DNA of 64,000 nt from Halovenus marina. GTDB taxonomy: Archaea; Halobacteriota; Halobacteria; Halobacteriales; Haloarculaceae. Each line of letters begins with the position of its first letter. Position 1 is the first letter of the stretch. The stretch covers positions 88,709 to 152,708 of the forward strand of contig NZ_JBLKNZ010000002.1 in NCBI RefSeq assembly GCF_051414115.1, given 5' to 3'. Below the pieces are notes generated by a model. It saw nothing but the letters and a program-made list of their open reading frames with translations. It made no database searches and was not told where the DNA came from. Positions 35,016 through 44,610 of the stretch are shown piece by piece. Position numbers and translations under genes: made by a program.

Positions 35016-36467
35016 TCACCCACTCAGAGTATGGGCCCATGGCTGTTTACGCTCGAACGTAGCACTAGCGGCAAGGACATCGTCATCAGCGAAGCGCTGC
35101 CCTACGATCTGAAGTCCAACTGGTAGCCCATCATCTGTGATTCCTGCTGGCACCGATGCAGCTGGGTGACCAGTGAGATTGAATGGTGAAGTAAGAACCC
35201 AGCCATGATGGGGGTCTATCTCAACACCGTCAACTTCTGAAGGGCCGTGTGTGTCGTGTGGAAATGGGGGTACGGTTGCAGTCGGTGTGAGAAGGAGGTC
35301 ATACTCATTAAAGAGACTCTCAAATGTCCTCAGAACGTCCGTCCGTACAGCGTCAGTTCGCTTATACTCGACAGCACGGGTTTGCTGTCCTGATTCAATT
35401 CGATTGACCACATTAACAGGGAGGTCCTTTTTGTGATCAAGTAAGTCCACGCCGTAGTTATCTTGCAACATCTCTGCTAGGTCAGCATAGAAAACTTCTA
35501 GTGCTACCTTCATAGATTGCTGGATAGCATCCCACGAGTTCGAGAAGTCTGGCGTTATGGGTGACACCGTTGCTCCGGTGGTCGAAAACACTTCGACAGC
35601 CTGGGTAAACGCTTCACGTACTTCTGGATCTACTGGAAGTTCCCCGAAGTCCGCTGTGTAACCTATATTGAATCCACTAATTTCGCGGTCGATCACCTCC
35701 CGATAGTTGATCTCGTCGTCAGGAGTGCTAAATGGGTCACCTGGATGCGGTCCGGACATCACGTCCATGGCGAGGGCTGCGTCCTCAACTGTCCGAGTGA
35801 GTGGGCCACTGGAGAGAAATGGAGTGTGAGTGGCAAATGCATTTGATGGAAAAACCTGAGGTACCCGTCCATATGATGGCTTGAGTCCAAACACACCACA
35901 GAATGCCGCTGGAATGCGAACCGAACCTGCAATATCCGATCCTTGCGCAATTCCTGTGAGACCAGCGGCAACTGCCGCTGCACTTCCACCCGATGAGCCG
36001 CCAGAGGTTCGAGTTTCGTCGAAGGGTGTTACGGTCGTGCCGACGTTATCAAGCATGTTGTCTGTCGTCCCTTTATGTCCGAATTCAGGTGTGTTCGTCT
36101 TTCCTATGACAATTGCTCCTGCTTGTTCAAGTCGGTCGACAAGGACTGCATTCGACTCAGCCACATTTCCAGAGAACGGTTTCGCTCCAAATGTGTGTCT
36201 TTCATTCTCGACGAACGCATAGAGATCTTTCACAGCAACTGGAACTCCATGCAGTGGGCCGATGTCTCTCTTTGAATCAAGAGCGCGCTCGCGCTCCTTT
36301 GCTTTCTGTATTGCATTATCTTCTAGAACGGTGATGTATGCATTAAGTGTATTATTATACTCTCTGATTCGCTCGAGATATGTTTGGACTACATCAACAG
36401 GGGAAAGTGAACCACGACGGATTTGGTCTGAAAGTTCCGAAACGGATGTGAATGTGTCGACAGTCAT
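35016..36467 (-). CDS. Amidase (amidase-signature family)
   Basis: 483 aa. The amidase signature core TSGGSSGGSAAAVAAGL and GSDIAGSVRIPAAFCG supply the Ser-cisSer-Lys triad; the Lys is in HGVPVAVKDLYAF. It hydrolyses a carboxamide to acid plus amine or ammonia. It could be a GatA relative, but no gatB or gatC lies nearby and the surroundings are catabolic. A TATATAA box lies about 27 nt upstream of the ATG. Convergent with the GMC gene. Confidence 0.88.
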   Translation of the reverse strand: MTVDTFTSVSELSDQIRRGSLSPVDVVQTYLERIREYNNTLNAYITVLEDNAIQKAKERERALDSKRDIGPLHGVPVAVKDLYAFVENERHTFGAKPFSGNVAESNAVLVDRLEQAGAIVIGKTNTPEFGHKGTTDNMLDNVGTTVTPFDETRTSGGSSGGSAAAVAAGLTGIAQGSDIAGSVRIPAAFCGVFGLKPSYGRVPQVFPSNAFATHTPFLSSGPLTRTVEDAALAMDVMSGPHPGDPFSTPDDEINYREVIDREISGFNIGYTADFGELPVDPEVREAFTQAVEVFSTTGATVSPITPDFSNSWDAIQQSMKVALEVFYADLAEMLQDNYGVDLLDHKKDLPVNVVNRIESGQQTRAVEYKRTDAVRTDVLRTFESLFNEYDLLLTPTATVPPFPHDTHGPSEVDGVEIDPHHGWVLTSPFNLTGHPAASVPAGITDDGLPVGLQIVGQRFADDDVLAASATFERKQPWAHTLSG

Positions 36468-36719
36468 AATATAACCGGATTGACTATGGACTTATATAGG
36501 TGTGGTGGCTGAATTCAATCTTGTCCGTACTTATATTGCTTTCGTTGATTATCTGTACTGCAATCTCTGTGAGTGCGCGCTCCGTCTCGGTCACAGACTA
36601 TCGGGGAAATTTGGGTAATTGTATAAATATTACTGAATAGACAACGTATATCCGCCACCTAATTAGCCAAAAACTTCCGCTGAAATGACCCGGGCCGTGC
36701 AATACTGAAATTCAAGACG

Positions 36720-37154
36720 ATGCGTGACAAATACTCACGCAGTATGGCCGAGTCCGGTGGGACGACCAAAGAACAAATTAACATCTTCAAGATCGACGAA
36801 ATCTACCTCTTCAAACACTACTTTGAGGGCGTGGACGTCTTCGGCCGACTGAAACCGTTTTATAACCACAGTCAGTATCGGTTCGAGGTTCCCACCGATG
36901 AGTTCGAGGAACTCCGTTCGTTTTTAACCGACCACGGGTACGACCTGGTTGTCGTTGAGCCAATTGCAAAGTTTGTCGTTGTCGTCGAAAAATACACCGC
37001 ACACCCCGAGAACATCTTCAAAGATTCGGTGATACAACGGAGCGCCAACGGCTATAATTGCTTTCTTCTCACTGACCAGTACGCCGTCGCTGAGGCTGTC
37101 TCCGAAGGAGCGACACGACTCTCTGACACCGATCTTCAAAACCCGTTTCGGTAA
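36720..37154 (+). CDS. Conserved-looking hypothetical protein (144 aa)
   Basis: Not assigned. The core has alternating strands and helices (YRFEVPTDEFEELRSFLTDHGYDLVVV; KFVVVVEKYTAHPENIFKDSV), suggesting a small alpha/beta domain. A second in-frame ATG at 36744 is possible. No operon partner is visible; the convergent 56-aa zinc protein follows 27 bp later. Confidence 0.6.
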   Translation: MRDKYSRSMAESGGTTKEQINIFKIDEIYLFKHYFEGVDVFGRLKPFYNHSQYRFEVPTDEFEELRSFLTDHGYDLVVVEPIAKFVVVVEKYTAHPENIFKDSVIQRSANGYNCFLLTDQYAVAEAVSEGATRLSDTDLQNPFR

Positions 37155-37181
37155 GGCCAACGGGGCCGATTTAAAGCGCAC

Positions 37182-37352
37182 TCATTTGGGATAGACTGAC
37201 TCCTTACAACGGGGGCATTCGGCAAGAAATCGGGGCCACCCACCTGCTGTCTTGTACTTGATCACGAGATTTGCAGACGGAATCGGTATGTTACAGTCCG
37301 GGCACACACCAAGAATCGGCTCATCTGCCCCGATTTTTCTATCCCTCAGCAT
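37182..37352 (-). CDS. Small zinc-ribbon protein (56 aa)
   Basis: Two knuckles, VCPDCNI (C17, C20) and ECPRCKE (C46, C49), about 25 residues apart with a basic hairpin between. A minimal zinc ribbon, fourth-of-its-kind style small protein in this replicon. Only one ATG fits. Likely nucleic-acid or protein binding. Confidence 0.68.
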   Translation of the reverse strand: MLRDRKIGADEPILGVCPDCNIPIPSANLVIKYKTAGGWPRFLAECPRCKESVYPK

Positions 37353-37627
37353 ACATAACTAGACAGAACTCTGCTAGATAGTTACTTACCGCCTTCTCTT
37401 CTTCCAGAGGCTTTCAAACTAATGCGTCACTAATTCCCGATCTCGATAGTCGTTGTGCCGCCTCTTTTCAGTTACTGGGGTTTCCACAGAGTTGATCGCA
37501 GGTTTCAATAGCGATTTGCTTTCTGGTTCTCAATCGACTGCGTAGCTGCAGTTAATCCAACCTGCCACTGCTTCTACACGGCTAATATTTATCTCTATTG
37601 ATAATATAGCGTTACTGTTTTGGTCTA

Positions 37628-38869
37628 GTGTTGTCACTCCCCGATATGGGAGACAGTTCGTATGAACAGGGAGCGACGATTTCTACTGATGGGATAACAA
37701 TCCACCAGCTGTATACAAGTGATGAATTCGAGGTTCCCTCTGTCGTCCTCAAACTTGTTTCTAATCGCCAAGAACCGGTACGTGTCACGCTTACAGTCCC
37801 AGACATCGATGTAGAGCGCATCGGGTTTCATCCCGACTTCGGTCAGGACGCATGGACACTTCATTCTGACAAACTCGAATTCGAAGCGGAGCTGGAACCG
37901 GACACAGATTTGACCACACTCTATGCTGTCGATTCTCCGGATAAATCGATGATCAGCCGGGCGATACGTGAATTAGAAATTACCGAAATCACTCCCCTTG
38001 ATACTCCTGAGAATCAGTCAGACCTTGGCGCTGCGAAAGAGGTGAGTGTTGCTGAGGGAACGGATAACACCGATCCGTTAGCAGAGGATGTCTTCGTAGA
38101 CATCAGGAACTCAGACCCCCAAGATATCGAAAACGAAGATGTTGTCGCAGACGACACTAGCGACACTGGGGACAGCCCTGACGATATCCTAATCGATACA
38201 GACGATTTCGATACCGACATCGAGCCGGGGTCATCACTGACAGACGATCCCGACTCTTCAACTGACTCAGCCCAGACCAACGATGATGGCGCAACGCAAA
38301 CTAACGAAACTTCCGATGAGGACCCGGCAAAACACCCATTCAGCGAGGACACGATGAATCGCGACACTGACACCATCGAGCTAGCATCTCTTTCAACCGA
38401 AGTATTGATCGAGGAATTAGACCACCGAATCGAAGTTGACAATCTCTCCGAAGAGCATCGTCAGCGACTTGCGTCGTTGAGTACCGGAGTGAGCGCTAAC
38501 GAACAGGCTCATGATGCCAAAATCTCTCATCTTCAATCCCGGATGAGTGATATTGAGGCATACCACCAATCTATGGAGGAGGTCTTCGACGAGCACGGTG
38601 ATCCCGCTACAATCTTCGGTGACTTCGAAGAACGCGTCGAAGAATTGGAGGCAGAACTTGACGACATGAAAGACCAGGTCGAATCCACGCCAGATTGGGA
38701 CGACACAGTCGAACCACGCCTCCAATCTGTCGAACAGGAAGTTGAGGAACAATCGGAGGATCTGGATGACGTCGACGAACAGGTCGAGGATCTTCAATCA
38801 GAGCTCAACGATCTCCAGCGTTGGCGGAAGAAGGTGACTGGTGGACTCAAAACGTTCATGGAGGACTAA
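37628..38869 (+). CDS. Beta-domain/coiled-coil protein, first gene of the PolB2 operon
   Basis: 413 aa in three parts. An N-terminal beta-rich domain (about 10-120) is recognisably shared with the next gene product (..VVLKLVSNRQEPVRVTL..; ..W.LH..KLEF...LEP.TDL.TLYAV). A long Asp/Ser-rich linker follows (about 130-245), then a C-terminal coiled coil (about 255-405) full of heptads such as VEELEAELDDMKDQVES. No catalytic motif. It looks like a scaffold or tether. GATAATATAG at 37600 places the transcription start at the GTG at 37628; an ATG at 37646 is the alternative. Confidence 0.7.
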   Translation: MLSLPDMGDSSYEQGATISTDGITIHQLYTSDEFEVPSVVLKLVSNRQEPVRVTLTVPDIDVERIGFHPDFGQDAWTLHSDKLEFEAELEPDTDLTTLYAVDSPDKSMISRAIRELEITEITPLDTPENQSDLGAAKEVSVAEGTDNTDPLAEDVFVDIRNSDPQDIENEDVVADDTSDTGDSPDDILIDTDDFDTDIEPGSSLTDDPDSSTDSAQTNDDGATQTNETSDEDPAKHPFSEDTMNRDTDTIELASLSTEVLIEELDHRIEVDNLSEEHRQRLASLSTGVSANEQAHDAKISHLQSRMSDIEAYHQSMEEVFDEHGDPATIFGDFEERVEELEAELDDMKDQVESTPDWDDTVEPRLQSVEQEVEEQSEDLDDVDEQVEDLQSELNDLQRWRKKVTGGLKTFMED

Positions 38870-38901
38870 CATGCGGGCCAGAGATACCCCGTAATCGAAC
38901 G

Positions 38902-39768
38902 ATGACAGAGACAACACAGAGCGACAAGGATGTTGATGCTCTTGACTACCAGGTAACGGTCTATCAGTTGGATACGTATCTGGCGGTCAAATTCACGTTT
39001 TCAAATCAGGGGGACGGGACAATTACAGTCGACTACCTCCAGAACGTGCCCGAGGATCTATCTAACTCACAGGTCAGTTTCTCAGAGAAATATATGGATG
39101 AGTCCTGGGAATTGCAAGCTTCATCAGTAGCGTTCTGTACAGACCTTGAAAGTGGAGAGCAAGTCGAGACGGTATACGGAATTCGTGGCGTTGATATTCC
39201 GGATCTTCTGGATCTCATCTCCACAGGGTCGGTTATTGCTACTCAGGGAGGACGTGTCCTTAGCACGTCGACTGACCTTGATCCGGAAATTCAGGTAGAA
39301 GACAACGATGAGACATCTGACCCTGAGACTAACGGAACGTCTGCTGTCTCCGAAACCGGGGCGGAATCTGAGGATAATTTACAGGGAGACGAAACTTCAA
39401 CCACTGAATCGACTACAGCCACTGCGGCGTCTACTCCGAACGGAGAACAGACCACAGACGACGTCCAGCCGGAAGAATCCGCAGACTCTGACTCGGAATC
39501 CACAGACAGAACGACACCAGATGCTGGGTCGACGGATCGATCAAACGGAGCGACGGAGACTTCTGATGAATCACTCATCGAAGACGAGCGTCCTCCTGCA
39601 TTACCTGCAAACCGCTCGGACTATATTCTTGAAGATGTCCGAGAGGAAATTGAGTCTTCTTCCGAATTTGAATGGGTCGATCTCGAGGGGGAGCAAACCG
39701 GGGGCTCTGAGAACGCGAACGAGACTGGTGGTGTTCTCAGTTGGGCCCGCTCGTATCTCCCCTTCTAG
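38902..39768 (+). CDS. Beta-domain protein with disordered acidic tail, second gene of the PolB2 operon
   Basis: 288 aa. Residues 15-115 repeat the beta-domain of the preceding gene (LAVKFTFSNQGDGTITVDYL; SWELQASSVAFCTDLESGEQ; VETVYGI). A Thr/Ser/Asp/Glu-rich disordered stretch of about 100 residues follows. A short C-terminal helix ends in VLSWARSYLPF, whose terminal aromatic/hydrophobic cluster looks like a docking peptide. It follows the first gene by 32 bp. Function unknown. Confidence 0.68.
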   Translation: MTETTQSDKDVDALDYQVTVYQLDTYLAVKFTFSNQGDGTITVDYLQNVPEDLSNSQVSFSEKYMDESWELQASSVAFCTDLESGEQVETVYGIRGVDIPDLLDLISTGSVIATQGGRVLSTSTDLDPEIQVEDNDETSDPETNGTSAVSETGAESEDNLQGDETSTTESTTATAASTPNGEQTTDDVQPEESADSDSESTDRTTPDAGSTDRSNGATETSDESLIEDERPPALPANRSDYILEDVREEIESSSEFEWVDLEGEQTGGSENANETGGVLSWARSYLPF

Positions 39769-39947
39769 CTGTTCGTTTTGCCAACTGGAGAGCAATCTCT
39801 GACTGACACTCAGAAGCTAACCGGAAACACCGACCTCGCCGCGATATCTACTGGACGGGAGGGGTGTAATCCCGCGGTCAATAGCTATCTCGGAAGCTTG
39901 GAACCCTCGCTCCGCTGCTTATCCGATAGGTCCTCGATCGATCACAT

Positions 39948-40901
39948 ATGTCAAAGAACTCGTCAACCAACGACACTCCCGCGCAAGAATCCACGGGGCT
40001 TCCGACACGGGATGCAGATGACAATCGCGATCTACTCCGTCGGAGGAAGTCAGTAAGCCACGAGAACCTTCTCCCATCGCTGGACGAGGGAATCACGCTG
40101 CTTGATATTGAAGCAGGCCGCGGCGTGCCGGTTCTCCAGTCGGTTGTTCTCGACCACCTCCTCCAACACGATGGGGATGCGTTTTGGGTTGATACAAATG
40201 GCCACGCGACCACGACACAACTTGCACGTATCGCGCCTAGTAGACGTCTCATCGACCGGATACACGTTGCCCGAGGCTTCACCCCGTACCAACACTACGG
40301 CGCTGTCTGCAACCTCTCGTCAGTGATTAATGAAGCGCTCCGAGACGCTGTCTCCAACGACACAGACCCCTCCCAGGTGTACGGGCGCAACGCCACGAGT
40401 CAACGAAATCCACCCTCTTTACTCGTTATCCCGGAACTTGACGCCCACTATCGCGATGCCGATACGCTCGGGGACACCCACGCCCAGACGCTTCAAGCGC
40501 GTGTCCTTGCACGGCTCGCGACGTATGCAAACGGGTACGATCTCCCGGTGCTTGTGACTCGGACTGATAAAGACGAATTCACAGCATCGCTCGCAACCGC
40601 TGCAGACCATCACCTCACGTGCGAACGCACGCCTATGGGCCCGCGGTTCGTCGGCGAGGAGTTCGAGACACTCGTCTACCCAGTCGAGAGTGGATACTAC
40701 CAAACAACGTTCGCGTATTGGCAGCAGGTACTCGGGATTCGAGCTCGCCAGGTTGGTCTTGAATCGCCAGACAACACTCAGTCGATGTCCAGTACGACCA
40801 ACGTTGGGACGGGTGTGACATCCGATGGCTCATCGGCGAACCTCACCGCGAACCCCCTGCTTGATGCCTGGGATGGGTCAGCGAGTGCAGCCGGGTGGTA
40901 A
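39948..40901 (+). CDS. RecA/RadA-like protein without a canonical P-loop
   Basis: 317 aa. Residues 41-125 follow the RadA/Rad51 core: LLDIEAGRGVPVLQSVVLDHLL in place of the Walker A segment, then DAFWVDTNGHATTTQLARI and RIHVARGFTPYQHYGA, close to the archaeal RadA strand-helix pattern. A Walker-B-like strand SLLVIPELDAHY follows. The GxxxxGKT lysine is missing, so ATP hydrolysis is doubtful. Position two genes ahead of a B-family polymerase recalls the bacterial ImuA (RecA-like) partner of translesion polymerases. The fold call is by eye and needs structure comparison. Confidence 0.58.
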   Translation: MSKNSSTNDTPAQESTGLPTRDADDNRDLLRRRKSVSHENLLPSLDEGITLLDIEAGRGVPVLQSVVLDHLLQHDGDAFWVDTNGHATTTQLARIAPSRRLIDRIHVARGFTPYQHYGAVCNLSSVINEALRDAVSNDTDPSQVYGRNATSQRNPPSLLVIPELDAHYRDADTLGDTHAQTLQARVLARLATYANGYDLPVLVTRTDKDEFTASLATAADHHLTCERTPMGPRFVGEEFETLVYPVESGYYQTTFAYWQQVLGIRARQVGLESPDNTQSMSSTTNVGTGVTSDGSSANLTANPLLDAWDGSASAAGW

Positions 40902-40903
40902 CG

Positions 40904-41236
40904 ATGGGGCGAACAAACCCGACATACAGAGACGCGCTTCGCGCGATCCGGGAGCGCTGGGCTGACTTTCGGCGTGCGCTCCGCAGCCGTGACCAACCCC
41001 GGTTTGACCAGTTATTCGAGTATGCCCGGGAACACGCAGACGCGAGTGGACTGCTGAATCATGCCAACCCGATTCTCCCGGCTCTCTTCAGCATCGATCT
41101 TGAGCAGGAAGCACGACTCGATGCTCAGGAAGAACGTCTCGACAAGCTTGAAACCCAGCTTGACGAACTCGAAGACAAACTGGAGTCGACGCCACTGGAT
41201 GAGATGGGCAGACAAACCCAAGGGAGCGACGAATAA
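40904..41236 (+). CDS. Small coiled-coil protein between RecA-like and PolB2 genes
   Basis: 110 aa. The N-terminal half is basic and helical (YRDALRAIRERWADFRRALRSRDQ); the C-terminal half is a clear coiled coil (EARLDAQEERLDKLETQLDELEDKLES). It begins 2 bp after the RecA-like stop and ends 1 bp before the polymerase start, so the three are translated together. Likely an adaptor; its coiled coil could pair with that of the first operon gene. Confidence 0.7.
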   Translation: MGRTNPTYRDALRAIRERWADFRRALRSRDQPRFDQLFEYAREHADASGLLNHANPILPALFSIDLEQEARLDAQEERLDKLETQLDELEDKLESTPLDEMGRQTQGSDE

Positions 41237-41237
41237 T

Positions 41238-43397
41238 ATGCCATTCAAGATCGATTTTCTTGACGACGGACGCGTCCTCGAATGGCATAAGACAGAGGAC
41301 AGCATCACTACAACAGAACAAGATAGATACACCCCGCGTTTTTTCGTGGGTCCCCGGTCGACAGACGTCGATATCGATTATGCCGCCCTCCGTGCCCTCT
41401 ACGAGCGCCATCCAGATGTCGTCGCGACCGATACCGTCCAAAGACGTCCCGGCTTCCGTCGCGACAACGAGGAAGTACTCGCCGTCGATGTCGACCATAT
41501 CGACCACATTACTACCGTGGCACGTCAAGCACGACAGCTATCTGACTATCCAGTCGGCGATCTTGTTTGTTACAACGTCGACTTCTCCAGAGAGTTCCGG
41601 TATTGTCTCGAGAACGGTATCGACCCGACACCCGCTGGCGAATTATCGACGCTTAGACTGAGTGTCCCAGTGGGTGAAACCGCGAAAGATACGTACACGG
41701 CCCTTCGCATCGGAGAGAACACAGTCACCGGCGAACCGATTGATATCATCAATACTCTCCAAGACGCGTTAGAGCGGCGCGACCCGGATATCCTGATCTG
41801 CTCGGCAGGTCAACTCATCCCGACGCTGCACGACATGGCGACAGAGGCAGGAATTGAGACGTTCACTCTCGGTCGCAGATCCGATGTTGCGTACCAACAA
41901 CTCGCTGGCCAATCGACGTATACGAGTTACGGTCGGGTCGGTCACTCGCCCGCTCGGTATAACGTCCCCGGACGAGCAATTATCGACGAGTCGAACACGT
42001 TCTTCTACGGCCAGACCAACCTCGACGGAATGCTGGACCTCGTGTCGCGCTCGAAAAAACCAGTACAGGAACTCTCGTGGGCATCAATCGGGAATGTCCT
42101 CACCGCAATCCAGATCCGTGAAGCCCACGACCGCGGGGTACTGGTGCCGTGGAACTCCTGGCGCCACGAATTCTATAAATCCATGGGGACACTCCACGAC
42201 GCCGACCGCGGCGGATTCATCTTCGCCCCAGATGTTGGACTTCACGAAGACGTTCACGAACTCGATTTTTCTTCGCTGTATCCGAACATCATCTGTACAC
42301 GGAACGTCTCTCCGGACGTCATTCGATGTGACTGTCACTCCGAGCGCTCCGATGTCCCAGAACTCGACTACTCGATCTGTGACGAACGAGGATACCTCGT
42401 CGATGTCCTCCAGCCGATCATCGACGACCGTGACCAAATCAAAGCCGACATTCGTCGCGAACAGCAGCGCGACGACCCAGATCAAGACCGACTCACTGAA
42501 CTCCAGGGCCGGTCAGATGCGCTGAAGTGGATTCTTGTTGCTTGTTTCGGATACCAGGGGTTCAGTAACGCGAAGTTCGGACGGATCGAGTGTCATGAAG
42601 CAATCAACGCGTTCGCTCGCGACATTCTGTTGACCGCAAAACAACGACTCGAAGACGGCGGATGGCGTGTCGTCCACGGCATCGTTGATTCGATCTGGGT
42701 GACTCCGGATCCAGAAATCGAGGACTGTCAACGGGAAGACCTCGACGCCCTCGCGAAGGAACTCACCGAGACGATCGATATCCGTCTCGAACATGAAGCT
42801 CACTACGACTGGGTCGCATTTGTCCCACAACGCGAGAGTAACGCTGGCGCACTGACGAAATACTTCGGGAAAGTGGCTGACGAGGAAACGTTCAAACTCA
42901 GAGGTATCGAAGCGCGCCAGCGCTCCACACCGTCGTTCATAGAGAACGTCCAGCGCGAATGTCTTTCCCGGTTCGACGATACTCGTTCTCCCGATGCTGT
43001 TCTAGATTATCTTAAACAGGCTATCGCGCAGCTCTATTCAGGGGGTGTCCCAGCTGACAAACTTGTCGAGAGAAACCGCGTCTCCAAAGGCGTGGATGAG
43101 TATACACAGTATACGCATAACGTCGCGGCGCTCGAACGAGCTAACGACCACGGTCTCGCAGTCAATCCGGGACAAGATATCGAATACGTGGTCGTTGACG
43201 ACGACAAATCATCTCGCGAGCGTGTTGCGTTGGCTCACGAAGACATCGATACGTACGATCCGGCCTACTACGAGACACAACTCATCCGAGCTGTAGAGAG
43301 TATTCTGTCTCCACTCGGCTGGGATCGTTCAGATATCAGACGAGAACTCGCCGAAACACACGAGATCGGCTTGACAAGTTTCATCGCGCAAAACTAA
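41238..43397 (+). CDS. polB2: B-family DNA polymerase, PolB2 type, no proofreading motifs
   Basis: 719 aa. The palm and fingers are clear: motif A ELDFSSLYPNI (D343), motif B KWILVACFGYQGFSNAKFG (430-448), motif C HGIVDSIW (480-487) and the KxY-type TKYFG. In motif C the first Asp of the usual DTD is Ile, but the metal-binding second Asp (D484) remains, so catalysis is possible. Exo I-III of the 3'-5' exonuclease are not found in residues 1-260. Archaeal PolB2 enzymes are accessory polymerases implicated in lesion bypass. EIGLTSFI near the C terminus resembles a degenerate PIP box. The ATG at 41238 is 1 bp after the preceding stop; the longer frame overlaps that gene and is rejected. Confidence 0.88.
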   Translation: MPFKIDFLDDGRVLEWHKTEDSITTTEQDRYTPRFFVGPRSTDVDIDYAALRALYERHPDVVATDTVQRRPGFRRDNEEVLAVDVDHIDHITTVARQARQLSDYPVGDLVCYNVDFSREFRYCLENGIDPTPAGELSTLRLSVPVGETAKDTYTALRIGENTVTGEPIDIINTLQDALERRDPDILICSAGQLIPTLHDMATEAGIETFTLGRRSDVAYQQLAGQSTYTSYGRVGHSPARYNVPGRAIIDESNTFFYGQTNLDGMLDLVSRSKKPVQELSWASIGNVLTAIQIREAHDRGVLVPWNSWRHEFYKSMGTLHDADRGGFIFAPDVGLHEDVHELDFSSLYPNIICTRNVSPDVIRCDCHSERSDVPELDYSICDERGYLVDVLQPIIDDRDQIKADIRREQQRDDPDQDRLTELQGRSDALKWILVACFGYQGFSNAKFGRIECHEAINAFARDILLTAKQRLEDGGWRVVHGIVDSIWVTPDPEIEDCQREDLDALAKELTETIDIRLEHEAHYDWVAFVPQRESNAGALTKYFGKVADEETFKLRGIEARQRSTPSFIENVQRECLSRFDDTRSPDAVLDYLKQAIAQLYSGGVPADKLVERNRVSKGVDEYTQYTHNVAALERANDHGLAVNPGQDIEYVVVDDDKSSRERVALAHEDIDTYDPAYYETQLIRAVESILSPLGWDRSDIRRELAETHEIGLTSFIAQN

Positions 43398-43600
43398 CTC
43401 CTCCAACAGGTGAAACAGTAGCCTCTCGACGCTAGAACGCTTAAAATGACTGTTGTGAACGTGACAAAACCGACAGGCGAAAATCTTGTTGGCACTGACC
43501 AAAATGGGTCTTCACTGTGTCTAAGAAGGGATCCCCACTAGTATTTTGAGCATAGGGCACATCACGTATATTCCCATGGACATGCGGGTCCGGATTACCC

Positions 43601-44539
43601 ATGACAGATATAGAAAACCTTGCCGAAACCATCCACGAGAAACTCCCCGCAGAGGCTACGATAACCGTTGCTGAAATCGAAGAACGACTTGACTCACTTG
43701 TCAACGAGTATCAAGTCCCAGTAAATGAAGCACAACGAACCGTCCAGAATAACATTATTGATGATTTGGACGTGGATTCAGACGAAATTCAAAGCAGGCT
43801 CCAACAGACTAATATCGGTGATATTGACGAACCTGACGAATGGATCGACGTAACTGCGAAAGTAGTTGATCTATGGGAGCCACGGAGTGAATCCATCGGA
43901 CAAGTCGGACTCCTCGGCGACGAGACTGGCACAATCAGATTCGTTAAATGGAAGAAATCGGGACTTCCTGAACTCCAGGAGGGGGAAGTATACTATCTTG
44001 AGAGTATTGTGACTGACGAATACGAAGGCTCCTATTCAGTGAAATTGAATAGTTCTACTACTGTCAAGGAAGCAGATGTCGAGATAACAGTCAATACTGG
44101 TTCGACTGAAGTTGAGGGAGCGTTGGTGGACATCCAAACAGGCAGCGGGCTTATTAAACGATGTCGGCAGAATGGTTGCTCACGGGTACTCCGAGAAGGT
44201 TTGTGTGCAGAACACGGGGAAATTGATGGTGAGTTTGATCTCCGTATCAAGGGTGTTCTCGACGATGGAGAGTCTGTACAAGAGATACTGTTCGACCGCG
44301 AACTGACTGAGTCACTGACCGAGATCACGTTGGAGGAAGCCATCGAGATGGCGAAAAGCGAGATAGACCGAAATATCGTTGTGAGTGAAATGGAAGAACG
44401 AACCCTCGGCAGATATTATCGAGTTACGGGCTCTCACCTAAATCGATATTTTTTGGTGGATACTATAGAAGAATTGGAGTGTGTCCCACCATACGAAGAA
44501 CTGTTAATCCGTGGGCGGTCGCTCCAGATAGAGAACTAG
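43601..44539 (+). CDS. rpa: RPA-type single-stranded DNA-binding protein
   Basis: 312 aa. After a helical N terminus (1-75) comes an OB fold (about 80-160: WIDVTAKVVDLWEP, GQVGLLGDETGTIRFVKW, YYLESIVTDEYEGSYSVKLN). Then a zinc finger CRQNGC..LCAEHG (C188, C193, C202, H205) and a further beta domain. This is the domain order of haloarchaeal RPA proteins, which coat exposed single strands in replication and repair. It follows PolB2 by 203 bp with its own promoter space. Probably a replicon-borne paralogue of the chromosomal RPA. Confidence 0.85.
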   Translation: MTDIENLAETIHEKLPAEATITVAEIEERLDSLVNEYQVPVNEAQRTVQNNIIDDLDVDSDEIQSRLQQTNIGDIDEPDEWIDVTAKVVDLWEPRSESIGQVGLLGDETGTIRFVKWKKSGLPELQEGEVYYLESIVTDEYEGSYSVKLNSSTTVKEADVEITVNTGSTEVEGALVDIQTGSGLIKRCRQNGCSRVLREGLCAEHGEIDGEFDLRIKGVLDDGESVQEILFDRELTESLTEITLEEAIEMAKSEIDRNIVVSEMEERTLGRYYRVTGSHLNRYFLVDTIEELECVPPYEELLIRGRSLQIEN

Positions 44540-44610
44540 ACCCTGTAATCTATAGGCGGATCAGGCCGAGTGTCTCGGGGCTTGGCCCAGAGCGGTTCAC
44601 AACCGTGTGA

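Noticed and set aside
35016..36467. Reading the amidase as GatA of the tRNA amidotransferase
   Set aside because: No gatB or gatC neighbour, and the gene is embedded in a transport/oxidation cluster; the family alone does not decide.
41061..41237. 59-residue N-terminal extension of PolB2
   Set aside because: It overlaps the end of the coiled-coil gene in another frame; the ATG at 41238 gives the normal family N terminus.
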